From Odobenus rosmarus divergens (lineage: Eukaryota; Chordata; Mammalia; Carnivora; Odobenidae), in assembly GCF_000321225.1 (NCBI RefSeq), contig NW_004450477.1:2148096-2212095 (forward strand): a stretch of 64,000 nt of DNA, read 5' to 3'. Each line of letters begins with the position of its first letter. The first letter of the stretch is position 1. The notes beneath the pieces were generated by a model. That model was not told the origin of the DNA. It saw only the letters and a program-made list of their open reading frames with translations, and ran no database searches. The position numbers and the translations under genes are program-made. Shown piece by piece: positions 54,340-64,000 of the stretch.

Positions 54340-54800
54340 GATTCAGTGATTTAGTCATGGTTTGATAGTTATTAAGCACCTACCACTATGAATCAGACAC
54401 TGTGCTCGATGCTGCATTCAGAAGTGCCTTCACGGACTCACAGTCAGATGGGTGATCGTGGCATACAAAAATACAACCGTGTGATGACATCAGTAGAGGT
54501 GGTATAGAGGGGGAGCTTTGAAGAGGTGAGGACCCGTTCCTTGAGTCCTAGCGGTGTGTCAGCAGGCACAGCCCCAGGTCCTGGGAATATAAGACCTCTT
54601 CCTTTACAGACCTTTGGCCTGAATCTTGTGTGAGTTGGGCAGATGGACAAGCAGAGGCCATGTGAGACAGAGGAAACAACACGTGTGGAGACATGGAGAC
54701 GGCATGGCATATTTGGGAAACTAGGAGTGGTTGGTTGGATGCAACAGAGGGCAGGCACCTGAAGGAGGTGCCCAGTGGAACTGAAGTTTCGTCGGGTATG
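54340..54800 (+). mobile_element. L2 fragment
   Basis: TTATTAAGCACCTACCACTATG, GACACTGTGCTCGATGCTGC, CACGGACTCACAGTCAGATG, AACACGTGTGGAGACATGG and GGCATATTTGGGAAACTAGG follow L2 order. Confidence 0.65.
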
Positions 54801-54849
54801 TTAGGCAGAGTCCCAAAGGCTCTGTTTGGGACGCTCTTCCTGCTGGGTC

Positions 54850-55130
54850 CTGGCCCTTCTTTCCAGTCTTCTCAATGACGCTGTCTCTAAGAAGCTTCTC
54901 CTGATCACCTCGTGTAAAGGAATCGCCCAGTCACCTACCGACATGTCACCTCCCTTTTTGTTTATTTATAAAGTATAACCGACACTTTTTGTTTATTGTC
55001 TATATTCCAGTGCATGACTCCATTCCATGAGCACGATGGTCTGTACTGTTGATTGCTGTATCCCTAGCACCTAGAACCTAGTATAAAGCTGGCATTTAAC
55101 AAATGTTTGTGGAGCAAATGTAGGTATGGA
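54850..55130 (-). mobile_element. L2 3' end, antisense
   Basis: GCTTCTCCTGATCACCTCG, ATGGTCTGTACTGTTGATTG, CTGTATCCCTAGCACCTAG, AACCTAGTATAAAGCTGGC and TTTAACAAATGTTTGTGGAG are the reverse of the L2 3' region. Confidence 0.75.
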
Positions 55131-55168
55131 TTTTTTTTACTATGAATTTTGGATTTTATTGTGTGGAC

Positions 55169-55876
55169 CAGTGGTTCTCAGTATTATTGTTTCCTAGACC
55201 CCTCTATACTTAAAAATTATTGAAGACCTCAAAGAGTTACTGCTTTGTGGGTTATGTCTATTAATATTTATGATATTAAGGATAAAACCCTAGGCATCTT
55301 AAGAAAACATTAATTCATTTAAAATAAACCCATTACATGTTAATATAAATATATTTTAATGAAAATAACTGCTTTTTTTAAAAAGATTTTTAAAAATTTT
55401 TATTTCAAAGCAGAGTGAGTGAGAACACAAGTTGGGGGGAGGAGCAGAGGGAGAGGGAGAAGCAGACTCCCTGTCTAGCAGGAAGCCAGACACGGGGCTC
55501 CATCCCAGGACCCCGAGATCATGACCTGAACCAAAGGCAGACCTTAACCAACTGAGCCACCCAGGCATCCCTGAAAAGAACTGCTTTCAAAACAAAGGTA
55601 GTGAGAAATGCGTCCTTGTTTTACATTTGTATAAATTTCATTAATGTCTGGTTTCTCAGAGCTGGATTCTTGTATCTTCTTCTGCATTCATTCTGTTGTG
55701 ATATCACATGTCATGTAGCCTCTGGAACTCAGCTACTTAAGACAGAATGAGAGTAAAAAGGCAAATAATAACTTGGTATTATTTTACAAATAGTTTTGAC
55801 CTTGAAGACTCCTTAAAAGGATATTGAGGACCCCTGGAGGTGGTCCCTGTATTACCATTTTAAGATCTGCTGCAGT
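55169..55876. mobile_element. hAT-Charlie-type DNA transposon relic
   Basis: Begins CAGTGGTTCTCAGTATTATT with GACCCCTCTATACTTAAAAA, then TCATTTAAAATAAACCCATT, GCATTCATTCTGTTGTGATA, ACATGTCATGTAGCCTCTGG and GAGGACCCCTGGAGGTGG, ending near 55876. The terminal inverted repeat is decayed. Split by a SINE at 55376-55572. Subfamily not assigned. Confidence 0.75.
55376..55572 (-). mobile_element. CAN SINE in hAT relic
   Basis: TTAAAAAGATTTTTAAAAAT to CAACTGAGCCACCCAGGCAT. Flanks GAAAATAACTGCTTT and GAAAAGAACTGCTTT (55361-55375 and 55573-55587), one mismatch. Confidence 0.95.
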
Positions 55877-55879
55877 AGG

Positions 55880-56350
55880 TAGATGGTTTTAAAACTTTTT
55901 GGTAGCAGGAGTACATTTTCAGGTATCTTCTACCAAGCTTCAATGTATGGGACAGATAAAGGTGCTTATGTGTTGGAAGTTAGGGAGGAGAGGGGAGGAC
56001 CCTGGGGCCCTGCTTTTACTTTCTCATTTCCTTGGCTAAGCTGCTAAATTGAACCAAGGGTTCAATACCTCCAGCATGGGAATATTGTGTGTGAGAGAGT
56101 GAAGCAGGTGAGCATCCTTGGAGATTTTCCACTTTACCATAGCTTACCTTTCAGTAATTTCTTTTGTGGCTCTTTGTACCAAGCTTTATATCATTTTAAG
56201 CATTGGAATACCTGTATTAATATTTTGTCAAGTCCAGTTTCCTTTAAGTACAGTATCATAGGTTTGCTTTCATAAAAAGATTTGATTGCAACCAGAGGCC
56301 TAGTTTTGTTTCTGAGGTTTACTTTTTCAGTTTTGTTTAAGTAAGAAAAT
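55880..56350. other. no recognisable feature
   Basis: Non-coding. Nothing assigned. Confidence 0.35.
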
Positions 56351-56357
56351 GTAACTG

Positions 56358-56557
56358 AGGGGCGTCTGGGTAACTTAGTCGTTAAGCGTCTGCCTTTGGC
56401 TTGGGTCATGATCCCAGGGTCCTGGGATTGAGCCCCACATTGGGCTCCCTGCTCAGCGGGAAGCCTACTTCTCCCTCTCCCACTCCCCCTGCTTGTGTTC
56501 CCTGTCTCGCTGTGTCTCTGTCTGTCAAATAAATAAATAAAATCTTTAAAAAAAAAA
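56358..56557 (+). mobile_element. CAN SINE (TCGTTAAGCGTCTGCC type)
   Basis: GGGGCGTCTGGGTAACTTAGTC to AAATAAATAAATAAAATC and A-run. Target duplication not clear. Confidence 0.95.
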
Positions 56558-56566
56558 GTAAAATTT

Positions 56567-57215
56567 GCAGCAACTTTATAAAAGTATTTACGTTGTTAGA
56601 CATCATCTAACTCAGGTTTTTTGGACAATTTGCATGTCTGAGAGTATATAAAAGAAAATTTGGTCAAGGCCCAAACAAGATGAAAGTAGGAGCTGGAGGA
56701 AGTCTTAATTCTAGTTGCCAAATACAGGAAGAGTTCTCATGATCTGGAGAGGGGAAGAGAATGGCCGGCAGCTAGCAGGAGTGAGACCGGAGCTTGGACA
56801 GAGCTTTAAGCGTTGTTACCAACCAGCTGATTTTTGCATGGTACTATGCTACACTGCTGTTATTTGCCTACCTCGGGCAGCACACTAAAGTTAGTTTATT
56901 TTGTTACATGGAACCATTTCTATTTTTTTTTTTTTTGTCTTGAAAAAGAGGGTCGCAAGTTTCCTGTAAAGCTTCTGTTGTTGCAAGTAAATCTTTAAGT
57001 TTTGTTGGTCCTGTCCTTAGGATGTTTTATTTGACAAATAAAAGTGACTCTACTGGAACATTCATTCATTACCATCATTCTTTATTACCTGTATCATTAA
57101 AAGAGAGAGATCATCTGTTGTATATAATTATAACACAGTGTTTATAAAGCTCCAGCTTTATTGTCTACCTTACAAGGCATGGAAGGGAAATTGAGTGATA
57201 CGGAGAAAAGCAATG
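56567..57215. other. no recognisable feature
   Basis: Non-coding sequence with a T-run at 56922-56935. Confidence 0.35.
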
Positions 57216-57233
57216 AAATTAATTATAGGACTG

Positions 57234-57411
57234 GGGTGCCTGGGTGGCTCAGTAGGTTGAGCGTCTGCTTTCAGCTCAGGTCATGATCCCAGGGGCCTGG
57301 AATCAAGCCCCACATTGGGCTTCCTGCTCAGTGGGGAGCCTGCTTCTCCCTCTCCTGCTCCCCTGCTTGTGCTCGCTTGCACTCTCTCTCTGTCAAATAA
57401 ATAAATAAAAT
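57234..57411 (+). mobile_element. CAN SINE
   Basis: GGGTGCCTGGGTGGCTCAGTAGG to AAATAAATAAATAAAAT. Flanks AATTATAGGACTG and AATTACAGGACTG (57221-57233 and 57412-57424), one mismatch. Confidence 0.96.
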
Positions 57412-57424
57412 AATTACAGGACTG

Positions 57425-57722
57425 AAAAGTACTATCTTGGACTTGGAGTTAAATATTGTAAGGCATGATTTAATAAGTCAATTTCAGACATGATTCTTAT
57501 GGAAAGAGAAAAGTCTGTTTTAAAGAGTTATAAATAGGGTACATCTCCATAAAAGATAGCATGAGATATAATTGGACTAATTGCCTTCTGGGTTAGGTAA
57601 ATTTAACATTTATTAAACGAACTGTCTAATGGCTATAATTAAATTCTAAGTATCTTTAGAAATATGAAAGATAATACTCATTTAACTGTTTCAGTCAATA
57701 TTTAAGTGCCTGCTTTGATCCC
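57425..57722. other. no recognisable feature
   Basis: AT-rich non-coding sequence. Confidence 0.35.
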
Positions 57723-57738
57723 ATCATAAGTTTATTTT

Positions 57739-57843
57739 TTTATACATTTTATGAAAGTTTATTTAATCTCTACACCCAGTGTGGGGCTTGAACCCTAGGA
57801 TCAAGAGTCATGTGCTTTTCCAGCTGAGCTAGCCAGGTGCCCC
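57739..57843 (-). mobile_element. short-type CAN SINE
   Basis: TTTATTTAATCTCTACACCC, GTGGGGCTTGAACCCTAGG, to GCTAGCCAGGTGCCCC. Perfect 15-bp target duplication CATAAGTTTATTTTT at 57724-57738 and 57844-57858. Confidence 0.95.
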
Positions 57844-58035
57844 CATAAGTTTATTTTTAAATTCCATTTATTTCAGTTTTATTTTTTGAATAGGTAGCAT
57901 AACTTTTTGAGCATCATCTCCAATTATTGATATTAAAACGTGCTGCAATTTCTTTGAAGTGGGTGGAGTCCTATAGTATTAACAAGTCTGTAGGTTGCTT
58001 GCCATCGTACTTCACATCAAGAGAAGAGAAAAGTA

Positions 58036-58176
58036 GGGGCAGCTGGGTGGTTCAGTCGTTAAGCGTCTGCCTTTGGCTCAGGTCATGGTCCCAGGGTCTT
58101 GGGATCGAGCCCCGCATCGGGTTCCCTGCTCCATGGGAAGCCTGGGTCTCTCTCTGTCAAGTAAACAAACAAATAA
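58036..58176 (+). mobile_element. CAN SINE with internal deletion
   Basis: GGGCAGCTGGGTGGTTCAGTC, complete tRNA-like head, then GGGAAGCCTGGGTCTCTCTC joins directly to the tail; about 45 bases of pyrimidine body are missing. Flanks AGAGAAAAGTA and AGAGAAAAATA. Confidence 0.93.
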
Positions 58177-58399
58177 GAGAAAAATACTCATAGTTTCTTG
58201 TAATTTTATGTTTAATAAAAAATAATTATTATAACGGTGTCTGGGAAATATATAGTAATAGGTGCCTTGTTGAAGATAGCAGTGCCCCCCAACCCCTTAT
58301 TCCTGATCCTCTACCCGACCCCTTGATTTCTTCTTTCCAGTTGCTCTTACTGCCTTCTATGATATAATTCAGTTTACTTAGGTTTTTGTTTTTTTTTTT

Positions 58400-58525
58400 T
58401 TTTGCTGTCTGCACCTCTCCTCCCTCATAGACTTTTTGAATGTGTTAATCTCTCTTTAATTTACTGATTTATGCAAGTGCCTAGAACAGTGTTTGGCAGG
58501 TATTTGTTAATTGAACATGAATTAT
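58400..58525 (-). mobile_element. possible L2 3' end, antisense
   Basis: CATAGACTTTTTGAATGTG, AGTGCCTAGAACAGTGTTTGGC and GGTATTTGTTAATTGAAC resemble the reverse L2 3' end. Confidence 0.5.
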
Positions 58526-58543
58526 TTTTCCTTTCGCTTTTAG

Positions 58544-58625
58544 GAGTAGAGATAAATTTCTTCTGGGGAAAAATGCTCAGCTAGCAGACTATTCAAAATG
58601 TTTAGAGGCTTCAGTTTCTAGAAAT
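58544..58625 (+). CDS. weak candidate internal exon, unknown protein
   Basis: A good acceptor (TTTTTCCTTTCGCTTTTAG, ending 58543) precedes an open stretch. After one leading base the only open frame reads SRDKFLLGKNAQLADYSKCL, then EASVSRN. The leading G completes AA from 53668-53755 to give Lys. The donor is doubtful: GTGGTA after 58625, or GTTTCT after 58613. No homology recognised. Confidence 0.18.
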
Positions 58626-58629
58626 GTGG

Positions 58630-59278
58630 TACCTTACAGATTTTTTTTTTAAAGTTCCCCTTTATGAAACATTAAAAATACTGGACTAAATATTCAAAAT
58701 ATTTTTAAAAATACATAGTTGAGCTGACAAGTAAGGAACTCCTCAGGGGTCAAAAACAAGAAATCTTGAATCCAGGGAGATAGTGGTTGCTATGCTGGGG
58801 TCGGTATATGTAGATCCCCGAAAGCCTAGAGCTTTGGATTTTGCAGGGTGACTCTGGGGTACTAGGTATTGTCTAGGGACCGAGCAAGGTGAGAAGATGT
58901 AGAGACCGTGTGTAAAGCTGAAACTCCTTGAAAGGTGTTGGTGGGTAAACTAAGGGAAAAAAATGAAACATTTGTCCCACCTTGTGGGGAGAAATGTTGA
59001 GTGGGTTAAAGAGGGTTCCCTGTCTCAGTCTGTCTTTCATTGGAGAGGTAAGTATTCTTGAGAAATGGTAACGACAAGTTCTCTTTCACTGGATTTGGGG
59101 TTGGAGCTCATACTACTTGAATGGAGCAAAAAAACCCAAGCCAAGAATTTTGTGAAAGTGGTCTCAGGTTGTTAGGCCTGAGAAGCAAATTGTCTGTGAA
59201 GGAATATGGGGAACACAGACCTCAGGGAGTTGACACAGATAAAAGTTTCTAGGAACATGAGCTCACAATTAAAAAAAT
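58630..59278. other. no recognisable feature
   Basis: Non-coding sequence, nothing assigned. Confidence 0.35.
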
Positions 59279-59591
59279 CAAAAACACTTCAAATAAGTCA
59301 CCATGAGTTAATCAGCTGAACTAGGAAACCGTATAGTCAGGCATTCAGAAACTGCAGATAGCCTAGTTGTTAGGTACAGAATAGAAAATAAATGTTTAAT
59401 AGGTTCAGAGAGTATAAAGATATGGCTAAGGAGCAAGAGGCTATCAAAAGCAATTAGGGAAGCCGAATTCAATGTATGAAGGAAATACTGCATATTGAAC
59501 AAAGGGTTTATTCCAAGAAGGCAAGCTGGGTCATGCATTAGAAAAATCTGTCAATTTCTAAATTTCTTAATTTTAAAAAAAGTGTCATCCG

Positions 59592-59789
59592 GGGCGCCTG
59601 GGTGGCTCAGTTGGTTAAGCGACTGCCTTCGGCTCAGGTCATGATCCTGGAGTCCCGCATCAGGCTTCCTGCTCAGCGAGGAACCTGCTTCTCCCTCTGG
59701 CCCTCCCCCCTCTCATGTGCTTTCTCTCTCTCTCTCTCTCTCTCTCTCCTCCCTTCTCACTCTCTCAAAATAAATAAATAAACCTTTAA
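59592..59789 (+). mobile_element. CAN SINE in L1, young
   Basis: GGCGCCTGGGTGGCTCAGTTGG to AATAAATAAATAAACC. Perfect 17-bp target duplication AAAAAAAGTGTCATCCG at 59575-59591 and 59790-59806. A (TC)n stretch at about 59725-59750 expands its pyrimidine body. Confidence 0.97.
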
Positions 59790-61183
59790 AAAAAAAGTGT
59801 CATCCGAAATGATGCAGGAAAAACATTTATTAAAATACAGTATTCTTTTAGGATACAAAAAACTAAGGCGTGGGAAAGAAATTCCATAACCTTCTTAAAA
59901 CATTCCTTTAAAAATCAGCTATCTCATTTCTCCAGCATTACACTGGTGGGGAAAAAAAAAAACTTACAAGGCTATAAGGAACAAAATGGTCTTCCTTAAA
60001 GTCAATATGGATATTGTCAAAGGAGATTCAAATCCACAGATAAATCTTTAGGGCTTATGATAGTTATTGAATATAAGATCAATTTAGTAAAATCAATTCT
60101 ATTACTCTAACCTAATAGCGCACAATAAAAAAAGTGATATTTCACAACAGTTTAAGAAAAAAAAGCTACCTAGGAATAAATATAAAAAGAGGTGGCAAAA
60201 GTTATATTGGAAGACATTAAAGAAGACCCAAATATATTTGGGGGCCAATCATGTTCATAGGGAGAAAGACTGTGTCTTGTAAATTTATCAATTAATCTGT
60301 CATTAATATATAAATTCATTGCTATTTCAATAAAAACCCTTCAGGGTATGGTTTTTATTTCTTTGTTCTTGTGGAATTTGACAAGTTAATTCTAAAATTT
60401 GGCCAAGAATAGCCAAGGTATTTCTGAAGACCACTTGTCCTACTAGATTTTAAGACTTAATGTGAAACTTTAGTAATTGAGATCATGTAATAATAGGGCA
60501 AGGATAGACAAATAGGTCATGGAAGAAAATTGAGGTGAAAAACAGAACTCTACATACTTGGAAATATGGTATATAACAGAGCTAGTGTTAGAAATCGAAT
60601 ACGGAATGGAATACTCTGTAAATGATGTTGGTATTGTTATTTAGCCACATTGGGAAAAAAAGATTTCTTACCTCAACACCGTATTAAAAAAACTAATTCC
60701 AGATGGATTAAAAAGTTAATTATGAAATGAAAAACATAAGCTTTCAGAATAAAATATTAGAGTATTTTATAACCTCAGACTTTCTTAACCAGATGCTAAA
60801 AGCAAAATTGTTATAGAAAAAGGTTAATAAATGTGACTATATTAAAATTAAGAGCTTTTATTTCTTCTTTCCAACAGAGTGCAGAGACTAGTCACAAGTA
60901 CAAAAATAGAAGAATTTCTCACATACAATTGACAAAAAAATTTTTATCACAGTAATGTACACCCATGTCTGTATGTCTGTACACACAGTCTATATACACA
61001 CGTCTAGATGTCATACATGTCTATGCCAATGTGAAAAAGATAAATGGGCAATAGAAAAGCCATTTCATAGAAGAAAAATGAACAGCCATTAAATATTTGT
61101 CAACGAGGAAATGCAAATGAAAACGACATTGATTGTAAAACTTGGACAATATCAAGTACACCACTGTAATACACTCTATGGCA

Positions 61184-61386
61184 GAAGTCGGCAAACTCTC
61201 TGTAAAGTTCCACGCAGTAAATATTGAAGGCTTTGCAGGCCATATAGTCAGTTGTTGCGGTTACTTAGCTTTGCCGTGATAGTGCCAAAGCAGCCATAAA
61301 CCATTCGTAAAGAAATAGAATGGGTGTGGTTGTGTTCCCATAAAATTTTGTTTATAAAAATAGCAGTCTGCCAACTCCTGCTCTGT
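61184..61386. mobile_element. hAT-Charlie-type MITE
   Basis: GCAGAAGTCGGCAAACTCTC, GTAAATATTGAAGGCTTTGC, AGGCCATATAGTCAG, GTGTGGTTGTGTTCCCATAA and a complementary end CAGTCTGCCAACTCCTGC give about 200 bp with inverted ends. Subfamily not assigned. Confidence 0.8.
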
Positions 61387-61574
61387 GGCACCAAAGAAGA
61401 GTTGGTGAACTATTAACTTTTGTTAATAGTGTGGACAAATCTTAAAAACATGTTGGAGTAAAAAGGTAGCAAAAGAATACATTATAGTATGATTCTATTT
61501 ATATAAGCCTGGAGGTAGACTACAAATGGTACAGATTTATGGGTTTTAACCATGATTACTGGCACAAAGTCTGT

Positions 61575-61735
61575 GTGAGTTTGGCCAAATTACCCAACCT
61601 TTTAAAGTGTCCGTTTTCTTCCCTGTGAGGTGATGAGCTCACTAGGTAATAGTACCTAGCTCACCACTTGCTGGGAGGATTATGTCACAGAGTGCCTCTG
61701 AACCCGGCCGAGCACTCAGTAAGTGCGAAGTAACC
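61575..61735 (-). mobile_element. MIR, antisense
   Basis: GAGTTTGGCCAAATTACCCAACC, TTTTCTTCCCTGTGAGGTGA, GGGAGGATTATGTCACAGAG and GAGCACTCAGTAAGTGC are the reverse of MIR. Confidence 0.7.
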
Positions 61736-61961
61736 ATTGTTGTGCTTTCCCTCTCCTTCTTTAACTTCTGTCTTCATGAAAGGAAAGAAAAGCCTTTCTA
61801 GTCTTTCCTTTCTAGCTCTAGGAACTCTAGATATTTTTTTATCCAGCCTTCCACAGCATAGGGCTAATGGGCCTAGTAGTAAAGCTTGAAATATCCTGAA
61901 GTCCTGAGTAATGTTTGATTTCTTTACCTAGCACAGTTTATGAGACCCTCTGATGTTTTTT

Positions 61962-62129
61962 GTTTTTTAATTTTTAAAAGATATGTTTATTTTAGAGAGA
62001 CTCCGTGCATGAATGGGGGGAGGGGCAGAAGGAGAGAATCTTCAGACTCCTTGCTGAGCAGGAGCACAAGCCTAAGATCATGAGCTGAAACCAAGAGTTG
62101 GCTGCTTAACAGTGAGCCACCCAGGTGCA
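61962..62129 (-). mobile_element. CAN SINE, stack member 1, diverged
   Basis: TTTTTAAAAGATATGTTTATTTTAG to ACAGTGAGCCACCCAGGTGC. Flanked by CCCTCTGATGTTTTTT at 61946-61961 and 62130-62145. Confidence 0.93.
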
Positions 62130-62154
62130 CCCTCTGATGTTTTTTAGTTTTATA

Positions 62155-62344
62155 ATTTTTTTAAAATAAAGATTTCTTTATTTGAGAGAGAGAGAGCACA
62201 TGAGCAGAGGGGAGGGGCAGACGGAGAGGGAGAAGCAGGCTCCCCTCTGAGCAGGGAGCCTATCGAGGGGTGATCTCAGGACCCCAGGATCATGACCTCA
62301 GCCAAAGGCAGATGCTTAACCAACTGAGCCACCACCCGGGTCCC
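62155..62344 (-). mobile_element. CAN SINE, stack member 2
   Basis: TTTTTTAAAATAAAGATTTC to CCAACTGAGCCACCACCCGG. Follows the target word at 62130 and precedes its variant CCCTCTTATGTTTTTT at 62345-62360. Confidence 0.93.
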
Positions 62345-62360
62345 CCCTCTTATGTTTTTT

Positions 62361-62535
62361 TTTTTTTTAAGATTTTATTTATTTATTTGAGAGAGAGCAC
62401 GAGAGGGAAGAGGGTCAGAGGGAGAAGCAGACTCCCTGCTGAGCAGGGAGCCCGATGTGGGACTCGATCCCGGAACTCCAGGATCATGACCTGAGCCGAA
62501 GGCAGTCGCTTAACCAACTGAGCCACCCAGGCGCC
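62361..62535 (-). mobile_element. CAN SINE, stack member 3
   Basis: T-run, GATTTTATTTATTTATTTGAG, to CAACTGAGCCACCCAGGCGC. Flanked by perfect 16-bp copies of CCCTCTTATGTTTTTT at 62345-62360 and 62537-62552; the youngest of the three. Confidence 0.96.
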
Positions 62536-62552
62536 CCCCTCTTATGTTTTTT

Positions 62553-63085
62553 AGTGTCATGTTTAAATCACCCAGCTCACTGAAGCTTGCTAAATATTGA
62601 CAAATACAGCCTCCAGTGTCACTTAACTTTCCTCTGTAGCAGTTAGCCTTCTGGAGAACGCCTTTCTGAGAACTTGGTTCTTTTTTGGTTTTATTGTGCC
62701 ACTCTCCAGATTCTTCTCTGACCTCTTAGACCTTTTGGTTCTCCAAATGTGCATGTTCTGCTGACTCCTAGAACCTATGACTCTTCAGCTTCCTCAGCTG
62801 AAACATGAATATAAAACCCACTTGAAAGGTTTGTTGTTAGGCTAAAATTTGCTCATACACAGTAATTTGTAGAGGAACCCTATACCCACAGACTCGGATT
62901 CATTTATGCTTGGGGTGGAGTCTTGTGTGAAGACAAACAGAACTTCATGAGTGGTTCCTCTCCCATTTGGGCAGCAGTGATACCTGGGTGTAATGTGTAT
63001 GGGACATTGCAAGCGGTCTGACATTTTTCCTCTTGGTCTTCTGTCTGTGGCTTCTGTTCTCCATGCCCTCCAGGCCACCTGGAAT
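62553..63085. other. no recognisable feature
   Basis: Non-coding. Minus-strand frames at 62842-63105 lack support. Confidence 0.35.
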
Positions 63086-63089
63086 CCTT

Positions 63090-63195
63090 TGTCACGGGTA
63101 TTCATGGTGACTGTCGTGTCCCTAAGGACGGGGACACTGTCTAACTCTGCTTTCCCGGGTCTGGTGAAATGCTTGGCATATAGTAAGTGGTGTTA
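63090..63195 (-). mobile_element. possible L2 3' end, antisense
   Basis: CCTAAGGACGGGGACACTGTC, TGAAATGCTTGGCATATAGTAAG recall the reverse L2 3' end. Confidence 0.45.
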
Positions 63196-63299
63196 TTAAA
63201 TTGAAGTTAAGTGAATCACAAAACACTAATGTTTGCAATATTTGGCCTGCCAGAGTAGGATGTTAAATCCATTCATAATCCTAACTTAGCTTTTAGTTA

Positions 63300-63760
63300 T
63301 CTGGAACAAACTTAAAAGTTATTTCTTTGTATTTCAAAAGATTCTAACATATATAAAAGTAGAAGAAATAGTAAAACGAACCCCCTTAAACCTGTTTCCA
63401 TCTTCGATATTCAGCAGAGGGTAAGATGTGCCACACATGCTTCACCTCTCAATCCCCTCCACCTCTGACCCCCAAGCCCCAAGTATTTTAAAGTAATACA
63501 AGACATCATGTCATTTTACCTCTAACATTCTTTATGTGGATCTTTCAAAAATGAGGACATTTTTTTCAAATCTATCCATAATGCTGTTGTTATTCCCGAT
63601 AAAATTAACAATAATTCCTCAGTATCATCTAATACCCAGTGTGTAGTCAGATTTCCCCCAATGGTCCCTAAAATGTCCGAGTTGGTTTATAGATTCAAAA
63701 GTCAAATCCACACATTACATTTAGTTTCTATGAAACAAAAACAACTCTTCTATGGAGAAA
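63300..63760 (-). mobile_element. old L1 3' UTR fragment, antisense
   Basis: AGTAGAAGAAATAGTAAAACG, AATACAAGACATCATGTCATTT, AAAATTAACAATAATTCCTC and CATCTAATACCCAGTGTGTAG follow the reverse of an old L1-type 3' UTR. Confidence 0.5.
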
Positions 63761-64000
63761 TAGAACAATACCTAGTTTTTATTATTTCTCTCCCTTTCTC
63801 CTTTGCTCCTTTTAAAATAACTCTCCCTCGAGATAAGTTTTTTTATCATAAAACCATAAACTTTACTGTATCAGGTAAAGCTTTCATCTTCTCCTTTAAG
63901 ACTGCTTTGCTGTTCTTTTTTGGTAATCAGACACTTCGTGTATATAAGGCAGTACTACACTTAACAGCACAGCAAAATGCAAAACTGAGTTATAGTTAAA
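63761..64000. other. no recognisable feature
   Basis: AT-rich sequence to the window edge. A 112-codon plus-strand frame at 63661-63999 starts in the L1 relic and is open to the edge; no support. Confidence 0.35.

Larger units (their letters stand above)
59280..61545 (+). mobile_element. old L1 ORF2 to 3' UTR, degenerate
   Basis: GGTTTATTCCAAGAAGGCAAGC at 59506, CATAACCTTCTTAAAACATTCC at 59886, GCTACCTAGGAATAAATATAA at 60165, GAATAGCCAAGGTATTTCTG at 60408, AGATGGATTAAAAAGTTAAT at 60701, ACAGCCATTAAATATTTGTC at 61082 and ATGATTCTATTTATATAAGCC at 61489 follow ORF2 order. Split by a SINE (59592-59789) and a hAT MITE (61184-61386). Frames broken. Confidence 0.8.

Noticed and set aside
61946..62552. 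Regularly spaced direct repeats resembling a CRISPR array
   Set aside because: The repeats are SINE target duplications and the spacers are SINEs; the genome is mammalian.

Overview
This is nuclear DNA from a placental mammal, almost certainly a carnivoran on the dog-like (caniform) side. The main evidence is more than 50 copies of the tRNA-derived CAN SINE, whose plus-strand head reads GGGGCGCCTGGGTGGCTCAG and whose tail is A/T-rich with AATAAA. Several copies have the TCGTTAAGCGTCTGCCTTCG head and the CTCCCCCTGCTTGTGTTCCC body that I associate with bears, seals and mustelids. I see no copy that looks like the young dog-specific SINE. Assignment to Arctoidea is an inference. There are no operons, no intact protein-coding gene and no viral gene.

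Layout. Positions 1-28 kb are repeat-dense. They hold old L1 fragments in both orientations (minus about 1.4-2.5 and 26.4-27.8 kb; plus about 5.2-8.0, 14.3-16.3, 17.0-18.2, 20.1-20.7 and 23.9-25.1 kb), MIR, L2, and CAN SINEs, most with visible target-site duplications. Positions 28.2-29.8 kb are the only strong gene-related landmark: a CpG island broken by a 350-base assembly gap (29112-29461). It is probably a promoter, and its first exon may be in or beside the gap. Positions 30-33 kb hold ancient MIR, L2 and hAT relics. Positions 33.1-38.95 kb are a nearly full-length old L1 on the minus strand, interrupted by a solo-LTR-like element and three SINEs. Positions 39-64 kb look intronic or intergenic: L2 and MIR relics, one Tigger-type and two further hAT-type DNA transposons, an L1 on the plus strand (59.3-61.5 kb), more SINEs and a tiny U6 snRNA fragment.

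Two short plus-strand stretches downstream of the CpG island (53668-53755 and 58544-58625) have splice-like borders and mutually compatible reading phases. They are weak exon candidates for a gene starting at the island. I do not recognise the protein.

The most interesting content is structural: a 25-base U6 5' end flanked by a perfect 13-bp direct repeat; an inverted duplication of about 230 bp (9.85-10.08 and 16.33-16.55 kb) carrying the same nested SINE, placed next to an L1 piece that appears flipped; three SINEs stacked in one target word at 62 kb; and three small duplications that look like replication template switches (37.3/37.9, 52.2 and 52.7 kb). Family names come from recalled consensus patterns, not from a database search. 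Edges of old repeats are approximate.
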